From the NCBI GenBank assembly GCA_003695745.1, contig RFHW01000082.1, positions 1-12,467 on the forward strand: a stretch of 12,467 bases of DNA, read 5' to 3'. Below the pieces are notes generated by a model. The model did not search any database and was not told the DNA's origin. It saw only the letters and a program-made list of their open reading frames with translations. The position numbers were made by a program, and so were the translations under genes. The DNA is from Methanobacteriota archaeon. GTDB taxonomy: Archaea > Hydrothermarchaeota > Hydrothermarchaeia > Hydrothermarchaeales > SZUA-236. Every line of letters begins with the position of its first letter. The stretch's first letter is position 1. Below are positions 5,212 through 11,483 of the stretch, piece after piece.

Positions 5212-6080
5212 CTGAAAAGAGATATGCAGAGGCGGAGGGCGTTAGACTGGCCTACATCAGCAAAGGCAGGGGAGAGCCCCTTCTCCTTGTGCACGGCATC
5301 ACCACCTACTCCTTTCTATGGCGCAGGATGATCCCCGGCCTGGCAAAGAGGTTCAAGGTCATCGCCCCCGACCTCCTTGGATGCGGGGACTCGGACAAAC
5401 CGCCTGACAGGTCCTACTCCATCTCAGCGCAGGCAGACCTTCTGGCCCGGTTCCTAGATGCCCTTGGGATAGAGAAGGTCCACTTCACAGGCCATGACAT
5501 AGGCGGCGGCATAGGCCAGATATTCGCGGTCCGCTACCCCGAGCGCACCACCTCCCTTGTCCTCATCAACACCATCGGCTATGACTACTGGCCGGTCCAG
5601 CCCATTACAAGCATGAGGATACCTATCCTGCGGGAACTAGGCATGGCAGCCCTTGACCGCGGCTTCCTCAGGCTTCTTGTCAGACGAGGCCTCTATCACA
5701 AGGACCGCGTCACAGAGGAGCTTATGGACCTCTTCAGGGCGCCTCTCAGGACGAGGGAGGGGCGGCGCGGCTTCCTCAGGCTCGCAAAATCCCTTGACAA
5801 CCGCCATCTCATGGACATAGCCGGGGACCTGAAGAGGATGAAGACCTCCACGCTCATCATCAGGGGCGATGCAGACCCCTATCTCTCGCCTGAGATCTCA
5901 GAGAGGCTCCACAGGGACATCCCGGGCTCAAAGCTCATTGTCATCCCCACAGGCGGCCACTTCATACAGGAGGACGAGCCAGAGCTTCTCACAGAGCACA
6001 TCATCGATTTCATAAGGGAGGAGACCGGCAAAGAGGAGGTATATGAGCGAGAAAGAGGAGATCTCCCGGCTGAAGCGTGA
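5208..6080 (+). CDS. Alpha/beta hydrolase with Asp nucleophile (dehalogenase/epoxide hydrolase-like)
   Basis: A 290-residue soluble hydrolase. It aligns by eye with haloalkane dehalogenase-like proteins: LLVHGITTYSFLWRRMIPGL (26-45), VIAPDLLGCGDSDKP (51-65), the nucleophile elbow GHDIGGGIG (95-103) with D97 in the nucleophile place, a helical cap at about 125-205, RGDADPYLS (219-227) with D221/D223 as the acid candidates, and GGHFIQEDEP (249-258) with H251 as the general base. Asp rather than Ser at the elbow is typical of dehalogenases and epoxide hydrolases. However, the halide-binding Asn after the HG (Ile31 here) and the Trp after the nucleophile (Ile98 here) are missing, so true dehalogenation is doubtful. 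The substrate is unknown. Its last 38 nt overlap the kinase start in another frame, so the two are probably co-translated. The C-terminal tail RERGDLPAEA is a by-product of that overlap. Confidence 0.8.
   Translation: MTEKRYAEAEGVRLAYISKGRGEPLLLVHGITTYSFLWRRMIPGLAKRFKVIAPDLLGCGDSDKPPDRSYSISAQADLLARFLDALGIEKVHFTGHDIGGGIGQIFAVRYPERTTSLVLINTIGYDYWPVQPITSMRIPILRELGMAALDRGFLRLLVRRGLYHKDRVTEELMDLFRAPLRTREGRRGFLRLAKSLDNRHLMDIAGDLKRMKTSTLIIRGDADPYLSPEISERLHRDIPGSKLIVIPTGGHFIQEDEPELLTEHIIDFIREETGKEEVYERERGDLPAEA
6035..6040 (+). promoter_or_regulatory. Ribosome binding site of the multi-PAS kinase
   Basis: GGAGGT inside the end of the hydrolase gene, 2 nt before the ATG at 6043. The match to the 16S tail is strong but the spacing is short. 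It still supports 6043 as the start, because the next in-frame ATG is 43 codons later. Confidence 0.5.
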
Positions 6081-9000
6081 AATAGAGCTTTTAGAGGAGG
6101 AGCGAGACAGCCTCCTTGAGACCGCGGAAGACGCCCATACAGCGGCCCGCGTCGCAGAGGAGATAAACGCCATGGACAGGGAGGAGGAGATCATAGACAC
6201 CATCCTTGAGACGGTGTGCATCATCAAAGACGTCCCCTACGCCTCCTTCCTCAGGAAGAGGAAAGAGGGTTTCAAGGTCGAAAGGGAATATGTGAACTCA
6301 GAGGTGAGGTCCAAAGTGGGGGAGGAGTTCAGAGAGGCCGACCTCCCTACGCTGAAGGGTCTGAAAAAAAGGCTCTATCTCACAAAGCCCACCATGCCGC
6401 TGGAGACCCTCCTTTTCCTGCCCCGGCCGCCCAAGGGAAAGCAGATCCACTTCTACGCCCTCCTGCCCATCTTTGTCATGGAGGAGCTATACGGAGTGCT
6501 TCTGGCCTGCACCTTTGACGAAGGAACGGGCTTCTCAGAGAGGACGATCCCGCTTCTGGAGAGGCTCTCAAAGACCGCCGTCCGCAGGATAGAGACACTG
6601 CGGCTCATGAGGACCGTGGAGGAGCTGAATGAAAAGCTCAGGGAGAGGCTTGGCGAAAAGACCCGGAGGCTTGCGGAGAGCGAGGAGCGCTACCGCACCC
6701 TCGTGGAGGAGTCGCAGGACGCCATAGTCATCGTGGACGAGAGCGGGGGTATCGTGGTCTTCAACAGGGCTGCCGAGAGGATGCTCGGCTACACGAGGGA
6801 GGAGGCCCTTGGCAGGCGGCCTGAGGAGCTTTACATACCGGAGGAGCACCTGCCAAGACACGGTAAGGGCCTGGAGAGGATGAGAAAGAGCGGGGAGGGC
6901 AGGTTGAGGGGCAGGACAATAGAGGCGCAGGCACGTCGAAAAAACGGCGAGAACTTCCCGATCGAGATCAGCTTCTTCACCTTCACCACCTCACAGGGCA
7001 GGTTCACAGGCTCCATCATACGGGATATAACAAAGCGCAAGGCTGCTGAGGAGGCGCTTCGGGAGAGCGAGGAGCGGTATCGCAGCCTAGTTGACACATC
7101 ACCGGATATGATCGCCATCCACGACGAGGAGCGCATCCTATACATCAACCCTGCCGGCGCTGAGATGCTGGGGGCCAAGAGCCCTGATGAGGTCATAGGA
7201 AAAGGGATCCTGGACTTTGTCCATCCCGACCACCGTGAGGAGCTCGTGGCGCTCATGCACAGGATCCCCTATGACGAGGCGCACAGCGACTTCGTGGAGG
7301 GCAGGTTTGTCAGAAGGGACGGGAGTGTTATCGATTATGAGATATTCGCCTCGCCCACCACATACAAGGGAAAGAGGGCGCGGCAGATCGTCCTCCGCAA
7401 CATCACCCCGAGAAAAGAGGCCGAGGAGGAGATTCGCAGATCCCGTGAGGAGTGGGAGCGCATCTTCACCTCCATCAGCGACTCTGTGATGATACTTGAC
7501 CTTGAGCACAGGATACTGGCCGTGAACCCGGCTGCCATGAGGCTCACAGGCCTGTCTGAGAAGGAGCTATTAGGCCGGCGCTGCTACGAGATATTCCACT
7601 GCACAGACCACCCGCCTGAAGGCTGCCCACATGAGAGGCTGGTCAAGTCGAGGCATCCTGAGACTGTGGACATGGAGATGGAGGCGCTCCACGGCACCTT
7701 TCTCGTGACCGTTGCGCCTATCCTGGATGCCCAGGGGAGGATGGTGAAGACCCTTCACATCGCAAAGGACATAACAGAGCGCAAGCGGGCTGAGGAGGCG
7801 CTGCGGGAGAGCGAGGAGCGGTATCGGCGATTGTCGGATGCCTCTCTTGAGGGGATCGCCATTCATGAAAAGGGGAAGATTTTGGATGCAAATCAGACCT
7901 TTGCCGATATGTTCGGTTATGAGTTGAATGAGGTCATTGGCATGAACGCCCTTGACTTGGCAGCCCCGAAATCGAGGGAGCTGGTCATGGAAAAGATCCT
8001 CTCAGGCTATGAAAAACCCTATGAAGCCATTGGTCTGAGAAAAGATGGGACCACCTTTATAGGCGAAATCAGCCCAAAAAAGGTCCGGTACAAAGGACGT
8101 GACGTGAGGCTGGCGGCCATCCGCGACATTACAGAGCGCAAGCGGGCTGAGGAGGAGATCAGGAGGCTCAAGGACTTCAGCGAGAACGTGATAAACGAGG
8201 CGCCTGTGCTCATCGCTGTCTTTGACCGGGACTTCCGGGTCAGGGTCTGGAACAGCTTCAGCGAGAGGTACACCCAGGTGCCGAAGGAGAAGATCCTTGG
8301 CAGAAACCTCTTTGAGGTGATCCCGTCGCTCAAGAAGCTGGGCTGGGAGGAGGTCTTCAGAAAGGTCATCGAGACGGGCGAGCCCTATTCTGTGGAGGAC
8401 TATGAGATCACCCGGACCTTCGGGCCTCACAAGGGCGAGAAATGGTACCAGAACATAACACTCAAGCCGCTGATTGAAGATGGCGAGGTCACAGGGCTCA
8501 TAGAGACCATCGTGGATGTTACCGACCGAAAACATGCTGAGGAGGCGTTGCGTGAGAGCGAGGAGCGGTACCGGACCCTTATCGAAGCAAGCGAGGACTA
8601 TGTCTTTGCCCTTGACACCGAGGGAACCTTCATCTTCGCAAACCAGAAGGCCATCGACACCTTCGGGGACCTTATCGGCCAGCCCTTCACCGTGCCTGTG
8701 CCAGAGGAGTACCATGATGTTGTGAGGAAGAATTTTGCCCGGCGCATGAAAGGCGAGGCCGTGGAGCCCTATGAGATCGAGGTGCTGGACAAAAAAGGCA
8801 GGAGGCGGTGGGTCGAGATCAGCGGAGCGCCGCTGGTCAGGGAGGGGAAGCTTGTGGGAGCCGTTTATTTCCAGAAAGATATCACAGAGCGCAAGCGGGC
8901 TGAGGAGGAGCTGGAGAGGCATCGTCTGCATCTTGAGGAGCTTGTGAGGGAGCGCACCAGGGAGCTTGAGGAGGCGAACAGGCGTCTTCAGGAGGCGGAC

Positions 9001-9699
9001 CGCCTGAAGTCCGTGTTCCTTGCGAGCATGAGCCACGAGCTCAGGACCCCCCTGAACTCGATCATCGGCTTCACAGGCATCCTGCTCCAGGGCATGGCAG
9101 GCGAGCTCAACCCTGAGCAGAGGAAGCAGCTTGACATCGTCTATTCCAGCGCAAAACACCTGCTCGCCTTGATAAACGACCTCCTTGACATATCCAAGAT
9201 AGAGATGGGCGAGGTGGAGTTTTCTTCTGAGGAGTTCAGGCTCGGCGAGGCGGTGGATGAGGTTGTGAAGACGTTCTTGCCTGAGATAGAGAGGAAGGGC
9301 CTCAGGCTTGAGAAGCGGGTGTCCGATGGGGTGATACAGAGCGACAGACGCAGGTTCAAGCAGGTGCTCATGAACCTCCTCGGCAATGCGGTGAAGTTCA
9401 CAAGGAAGGGGAGGATCGCTGTGGAGGCTGCCGTGGAGAAGGACCGGGTCACAGTCACTGTGAAGGACACGGGCGTGGGCATCAAAAAGAAGGACCTGCC
9501 CCGTCTCTTCCAGCCCTTCCAGCAGCTGGAGATCCCTGAGGGCATGGCGCGGGACGGCACCGGCCTCGGGCTCTATCTCTCCAAAAAGATCGTGACGCTC
9601 CTCGGCGGCGAGATAAAGGCGGAGAGCACATACCGGAGAGGAAGCGCCTTCACATTCTCTCTGCCATCACTATACATGAAAAGCGGAGGAAAAGATTAA
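6043..9699 (+). CDS. Multi-PAS sensor histidine kinase
   Basis: A 1218-residue soluble histidine kinase; no membrane segment is seen, so it senses a cytoplasmic signal. Order: coiled coil (1-30), GAF-like domain (about 45-190), coiled coil (190-212), six PAS/PAC units starting at about 212, 340, 465, 588, 707 and 838, coiled coil (950-988), HisKA with SHELRTPLN (phospho-acceptor H998), and HATPase_c with N box NLLGN (N1111, N1115), G1 DTGVG (1142-1146) and G2 GTGLGL (1172-1177). The core is complete and should be active. Most PAS units end in ITERKRAEEALRESEERYR-like linkers. The third has a Cys/His cluster (CYEIFHCTDHPPEGCPH). The fourth is low in GC and probably exchanged. No receiver domain is fused; a separate receiver gene lies beyond vapBC and is the likely partner. 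The last codons carry a Shine-Dalgarno (9685-9689) with no start codon after it. Confidence 0.95.
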   Translation: MSEKEEISRLKREIELLEEERDSLLETAEDAHTAARVAEEINAMDREEEIIDTILETVCIIKDVPYASFLRKRKEGFKVEREYVNSEVRSKVGEEFREADLPTLKGLKKRLYLTKPTMPLETLLFLPRPPKGKQIHFYALLPIFVMEELYGVLLACTFDEGTGFSERTIPLLERLSKTAVRRIETLRLMRTVEELNEKLRERLGEKTRRLAESEERYRTLVEESQDAIVIVDESGGIVVFNRAAERMLGYTREEALGRRPEELYIPEEHLPRHGKGLERMRKSGEGRLRGRTIEAQARRKNGENFPIEISFFTFTTSQGRFTGSIIRDITKRKAAEEALRESEERYRSLVDTSPDMIAIHDEERILYINPAGAEMLGAKSPDEVIGKGILDFVHPDHREELVALMHRIPYDEAHSDFVEGRFVRRDGSVIDYEIFASPTTYKGKRARQIVLRNITPRKEAEEEIRRSREEWERIFTSISDSVMILDLEHRILAVNPAAMRLTGLSEKELLGRRCYEIFHCTDHPPEGCPHERLVKSRHPETVDMEMEALHGTFLVTVAPILDAQGRMVKTLHIAKDITERKRAEEALRESEERYRRLSDASLEGIAIHEKGKILDANQTFADMFGYELNEVIGMNALDLAAPKSRELVMEKILSGYEKPYEAIGLRKDGTTFIGEISPKKVRYKGRDVRLAAIRDITERKRAEEEIRRLKDFSENVINEAPVLIAVFDRDFRVRVWNSFSERYTQVPKEKILGRNLFEVIPSLKKLGWEEVFRKVIETGEPYSVEDYEITRTFGPHKGEKWYQNITLKPLIEDGEVTGLIETIVDVTDRKHAEEALRESEERYRTLIEASEDYVFALDTEGTFIFANQKAIDTFGDLIGQPFTVPVPEEYHDVVRKNFARRMKGEAVEPYEIEVLDKKGRRRWVEISGAPLVREGKLVGAVYFQKDITERKRAEEELERHRLHLEELVRERTRELEEANRRLQEADRLKSVFLASMSHELRTPLNSIIGFTGILLQGMAGELNPEQRKQLDIVYSSAKHLLALINDLLDISKIEMGEVEFSSEEFRLGEAVDEVVKTFLPEIERKGLRLEKRVSDGVIQSDRRRFKQVLMNLLGNAVKFTRKGRIAVEAAVEKDRVTVTVKDTGVGIKKKDLPRLFQPFQQLEIPEGMARDGTGLGLYLSKKIVTLLGGEIKAESTYRRGSAFTFSLPSLYMKSGGKD
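7774..7798 (+). repeat. 25-nt PAS-linker repeat, copy 1
   Basis: One of three identical 25-nt direct copies, beginning acagagcgcaagcgggctga, coding for the linker T-E-R-K-R-A-E-E after the third PAS. Upstream relatives with changes lie at 7030-7054 and, in the REC-PAS gene, at 12261-12285 (three mismatches). Identity at the DNA level beyond what the protein needs points to recent duplication or gene conversion. Confidence 0.8.
7799..8130 (+). other. Low-GC PAS cassette between perfect repeats
   Basis: This segment encodes the fourth PAS domain (about residues 588-696; GIAIHEKGKILDANQTFADM, then ISPKKVRYKGRD). By hand count 7861-8100 is 111/240 G+C (46%), against 70/120 (58%) for 8161-8280 just after it. 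Codons such as ttg, gat, aaa, att and ttt are frequent here and rare in neighbouring PAS units. Identical 25-nt repeats bound it at 7774-7798 and 8131-8155, 357 nt (119 codons) apart, so gain, loss or swap by recombination would keep the frame. Confidence 0.6.
8131..8155 (+). repeat. 25-nt PAS-linker repeat, copy 2
   Basis: Identical to the copies at 7774-7798 and 8884-8908. It forms the right border of the low-GC fourth PAS unit. With the copy at 8884 the identity continues for two more bases (ag). Confidence 0.8.
8884..8908 (+). repeat. 25-nt PAS-linker repeat, copy 3
   Basis: Third identical copy, coding for the linker between the sixth PAS and the coiled coil leading into HisKA. It lies 753 nt (251 codons) after copy 2, so deletion between them would also keep the reading frame. 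Confidence 0.8.
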
Positions 9700-9700
9700 G

Positions 9701-9719
9701 TAGTTAAACTGTTTAACTA
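9701..9719. promoter_or_regulatory. Palindromic operator candidate upstream of vapB
   Basis: TAGTTAAAC and GTTTAACTA form perfect 9-bp arms around one central base (9710). The palindrome lies between the kinase stop and the antitoxin start and overlaps the only A/T-rich promoter-like DNA there. VapB antitoxins of the AbrB class usually bind such palindromes, alone or with VapC, and repress their own operon. This is a likely autoregulation site. Confidence 0.6.
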
Positions 9720-9727
9720 TAATTGTG

Positions 9728-9952
9728 ATGAAAATGTCAGAAGTGATAAAGTCGAAGACGGCGAAGATAGGCAACTCAGTGTGGGTGCTTGTTCCAAAGG
9801 ATGTGGTGAAAGAGAAGGGTATAGAACCCGGGACCCCTATACGGATATCCATAATCGATGATGACCTGGAGAAGGCCGCTGAAAGGTCCTTCGGCATATT
9901 CAAGGGAAGCAGGGGATTCACAAGAAAAGACCGCCTCGAGAGGGAACTATGA
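9728..9952 (+). CDS. vapB: AbrB-family (VapB-type) antitoxin
   Basis: A 74-residue protein. The N-terminal swapped-hairpin AbrB/SpoVT DNA-binding domain is residues 3-45: SKTAKIGNSVWVLVPKDVV, then EKGIEPGTPIRISII. The C-terminal tail AERSFGIFKGSRGFTRKDRL (about 52-71) should wrap the VapC toxin and block its active site. The last codon region overlaps the toxin start by 4 nt (ATGA), the usual coupling in these modules. Possible starts are GTG 9725, ATG 9728 and ATG 9734. No Shine-Dalgarno is seen, so the message may be leaderless. The palindrome just upstream is its probable operator. Confidence 0.85.
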   Translation: MKMSEVIKSKTAKIGNSVWVLVPKDVVKEKGIEPGTPIRISIIDDDLEKAAERSFGIFKGSRGFTRKDRLEREL

Positions 9953-10323
9953 TGCTTCTGGACACCAGCGCCATAATCGAGCACTTCATAGGCTCAAAAG
10001 AGGGAAAAGTTGTACAGGAAACTCTGAAAAAAGAGCCCTGTTACATCTCGATCCTGACCCTTGCAGAGGCGAAAGGATGGTGCCTCAAAAACGGCAGAGA
10101 CTATGGCCTGTGGCTGGAGGCGACAAAGAAACTTACAACCACCGTCAACATAGATGAAGAGATATGCGAAAAGGGTGCGGACATCACCTTTGAGATGCAG
10201 AAGAAAAACAGGGATTTCGGCCTGATGGACGGCATGATCCTGGCGAGCGCAAGAAGCATAAATCAGCGGCTCATGACAAAGGACAGGCACTTTGAAGGAC
10301 TGACAGATGCAGTATTGATATAG
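9949..10323 (+). CDS. vapC: VapC-type PIN-domain ribonuclease toxin
   Basis: A 124-residue PIN domain, a metal-dependent RNase that VapB holds inactive. The four acidic positions are present: D5 (LLDTSAIIE), E40 (ILTLAEAKG), D94 (GLMDGMILASAR) and D112 (TKDRHFEGL), so it should be catalytically intact. Known VapC toxins cut tRNA or rRNA; the target here is unknown. The ATG overlaps the antitoxin stop (ATGA). The stop codon lies 2 nt before the GTG of the receiver gene, so read-through of the transcript into that gene is likely. Counted GC is about 49% (118/240 in 9961-10200), lower than the kinase. Confidence 0.9.
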   Translation: MMLLDTSAIIEHFIGSKEGKVVQETLKKEPCYISILTLAEAKGWCLKNGRDYGLWLEATKKLTTTVNIDEEICEKGADITFEMQKKNRDFGLMDGMILASARSINQRLMTKDRHFEGLTDAVLI

Positions 10324-10325
10324 GG

Positions 10326-10697
10326 GTGGATGAGACGGCCAAAATCCTTGTGATCGAGGACAACGAGAACAACGTCTATCTCATGAAGTTCCTCCTTGAG
10401 AAGAGCGGCTATGAGGTGATCGAGGCGCGCGGCGGAAGAGAGGGTGTGGACCTTGCCGTAAAGGAGCGGCCCGACCTCATACTCATGGACATCCAGCTTC
10501 CTGACATCTCAGGCGAGGAGGCCACGCGCCGGATCAGGGAGTCGCCTGCCGACGGCGACATACCCATAGTGGCCTTGACATCCTATGCCATGGCAGGGGA
10601 TCGGGAGCGCTTCCTCGCCGCAGGCTGCACAGGATACATCGAGAAGCCCATTGACCCTGAGAGGTTCGTGGGGGAGATCGCGAAATTCCTTAAATAG
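10326..10697 (+). CDS. Stand-alone response regulator receiver domain
   Basis: A 123-residue single REC domain with no output domain (CheY/Spo0F-like). It should take phosphate from a kinase, most likely the multi-PAS kinase upstream, and pass the signal by protein contact or phosphorelay. Acidic pair E11-D12 (LVIEDNENN), phospho-acceptor D55 (LILMDIQLP), switch T85 (VALTSYAM) and K107 (EKPIDP) are all in place. It starts with GTG at 10326; there is no in-frame ATG before residue 20, and the REC fold needs the N-terminal strand KILVIED at residues 6-12. The weak start 2 nt after vapC, together with an orphan Shine-Dalgarno at the kinase end, suggests its original ATG was lost when vapBC arrived. 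Confidence 0.9.
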   Translation: MDETAKILVIEDNENNVYLMKFLLEKSGYEVIEARGGREGVDLAVKERPDLILMDIQLPDISGEEATRRIRESPADGDIPIVALTSYAMAGDRERFLAAGCTGYIEKPIDPERFVGEIAKFLK

Positions 10698-10731
10698 GTT
10701 TTTATTCCATAATAGACAAATCATAGGTGCT

Positions 10732-11112
10732 ATGAGAAAAGAGGCAGAAAACTGGTTCAAACAGGCAACAGCAGATTTGAAAACTGCTAGGGACTGTCTT
10801 AGAACAGAGAACTACTACGCTTGTGCATTCTTCTCTCAACAGTCGGTGGAAAAGGCTCTTAAGGCCTTGTTTTTGATTGAGAAACAGGAGACCCCATCTA
10901 AGAGTCACAACCTACTGGATTTATCTCTGGAACTTAATATTCCAGAGGAGTTTCTCACAGTTGCAAGGGAACTGACCCCTGAGTTCATAATCACACGGTA
11001 TCCTGACGCCGCCGGAGGAGCTCCCGTTGAATTATATGACAACAGCACCGCCAAGGATATATTGGAGAAGGCTGAGAGGTTTTTTGCATGGATTCAGGAG
11101 AAAATAGGATAG
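10732..11112 (+). CDS. HEPN-domain protein of an MNT/HEPN pair
   Basis: A 126-residue all-helical HEPN protein: AENWFKQATADLKTARDCL (5-23), YYACAFFSQQSVEKALKAL (28-46), SKSHNLLDLS (57-66) and TRYPDA (88-93), then ELYDNSTAKDILEKAERFF (100-118). This is the PF05168-like branch with an RYPD motif. The RNase signature R-x4-6-H of HepT-type toxins is absent: the only His is H59, with no Arg at the right distance. It may therefore not be a ribonuclease. The frame is open upstream to 10585, but I chose ATG 10732, preceded by GGTG and by an A/T-rich gap after the receiver gene. It overlaps the nucleotidyltransferase gene by 25 nt. GC is about 44% (106/240 in 10741-10980), a sign of transfer. Confidence 0.85.
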   Translation: MRKEAENWFKQATADLKTARDCLRTENYYACAFFSQQSVEKALKALFLIEKQETPSKSHNLLDLSLELNIPEEFLTVARELTPEFIITRYPDAAGGAPVELYDNSTAKDILEKAERFFAWIQEKIG

Positions 11113-11399
11113 ATCGCTTTATTGAAAGGGTCAAAAAGAGATTCACCCTGGGGAAGATAATACTTTTTGGGTCACGCGCAAGGGGGGACAATCTCAAGGA
11201 CAGCGACTATGATATAATGATCATCTCCCCGACCTTTGAAGGTCTCAATTTCAGAGAAAGGATAATCGAAGTCTACAGCCTTGTTGAGGAGCCGTTGAAC
11301 GTTGAAGTCATCTGCCTGACGCCAGAGGAGTTTAAGGCACGCAAAGAAGAGCTGGGTATTGTGGGAGTGGCGGCAAGAGAAGGCAGGGTCATTGCATAA
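11088..11399 (+). CDS. Minimal nucleotidyltransferase (MNT/MntA-like)
   Basis: A 103-residue pol-beta-type nucleotidyltransferase. The motif GSRARGDNLKDSDYD (28-42) gives the G-S-x10-D-x-D pattern with metal ligands D40 and D42. A third acidic ligand is probably E73 in LNVEVICL (Glu rather than the commoner Asp). In studied pairs MntA adds AMP to the HEPN partner and silences it, so this would be the antitoxin or regulator. Here it follows the HEPN gene and overlaps it by 25 nt, so expression is tightly coupled. Its end is 84 bp before the REC-PAS gene. Confidence 0.9.
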   Translation: MDSGENRIDRFIERVKKRFTLGKIILFGSRARGDNLKDSDYDIMIISPTFEGLNFRERIIEVYSLVEEPLNVEVICLTPEEFKARKEELGIVGVAAREGRVIA

Positions 11400-11462
11400 A
11401 GCTCATGGAAGAGATAGAGGTTTATCTGCCGCGGGGTAGAAAATCTTAAATCAAAGAATATC

Positions 11463-11474
11463 GATAATATTATC
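11463..11474. promoter_or_regulatory. 12-bp palindrome upstream of the REC-PAS gene
   Basis: GATAATATTATC is a perfect palindrome 10 bp before the ATG at 11484. A TATA-like cttaaatc at 11445-11452 would start transcription at about 11475, at the edge of the palindrome, so a protein bound here could block initiation. It may also be chance in A/T-rich DNA. Confidence 0.35.
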
Positions 11475-11483
11475 AGGGATGCT

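Larger units (their letters stand above)
9697..10327 (+). other. Proposed insertion carrying vapBC between kinase and receiver genes
   Basis: A 631-nt stretch with the palindrome, vapB and vapC. Removing it in silico joins A9695-T9696 to G10328 and creates ATG-GAT-GAG in the receiver frame. That ATG would sit 5 nt after the otherwise unused GGAGG at 9685-9689, and the kinase would stop at a TGA two codons later, overlapping it. This is the usual form of a coupled kinase-receiver pair. At present the kinase stop (TAA 9697-9699) and the receiver start (GTG 10326) both use bases of the proposed insert. No target duplication or transposase is seen, so this is inference. Confidence 0.4.

Noticed and set aside
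5067..5294. 75-residue minus-strand open frame across the hydrolase promoter
   Set aside because: No motif or ribosome site is seen, and it overlaps the real hydrolase N-terminus and its leader.
8002..9159. 385-residue open frame on the minus strand inside the kinase
   Set aside because: It is the complement of a high-GC PAS/HisKA coding region with repeated linkers, and shows no motif or ribosome site.
11404..11448. 14-codon ORF between the MNT and REC-PAS genes
   Set aside because: It has no ribosome site, no coupling to the next gene and no recognisable sequence.
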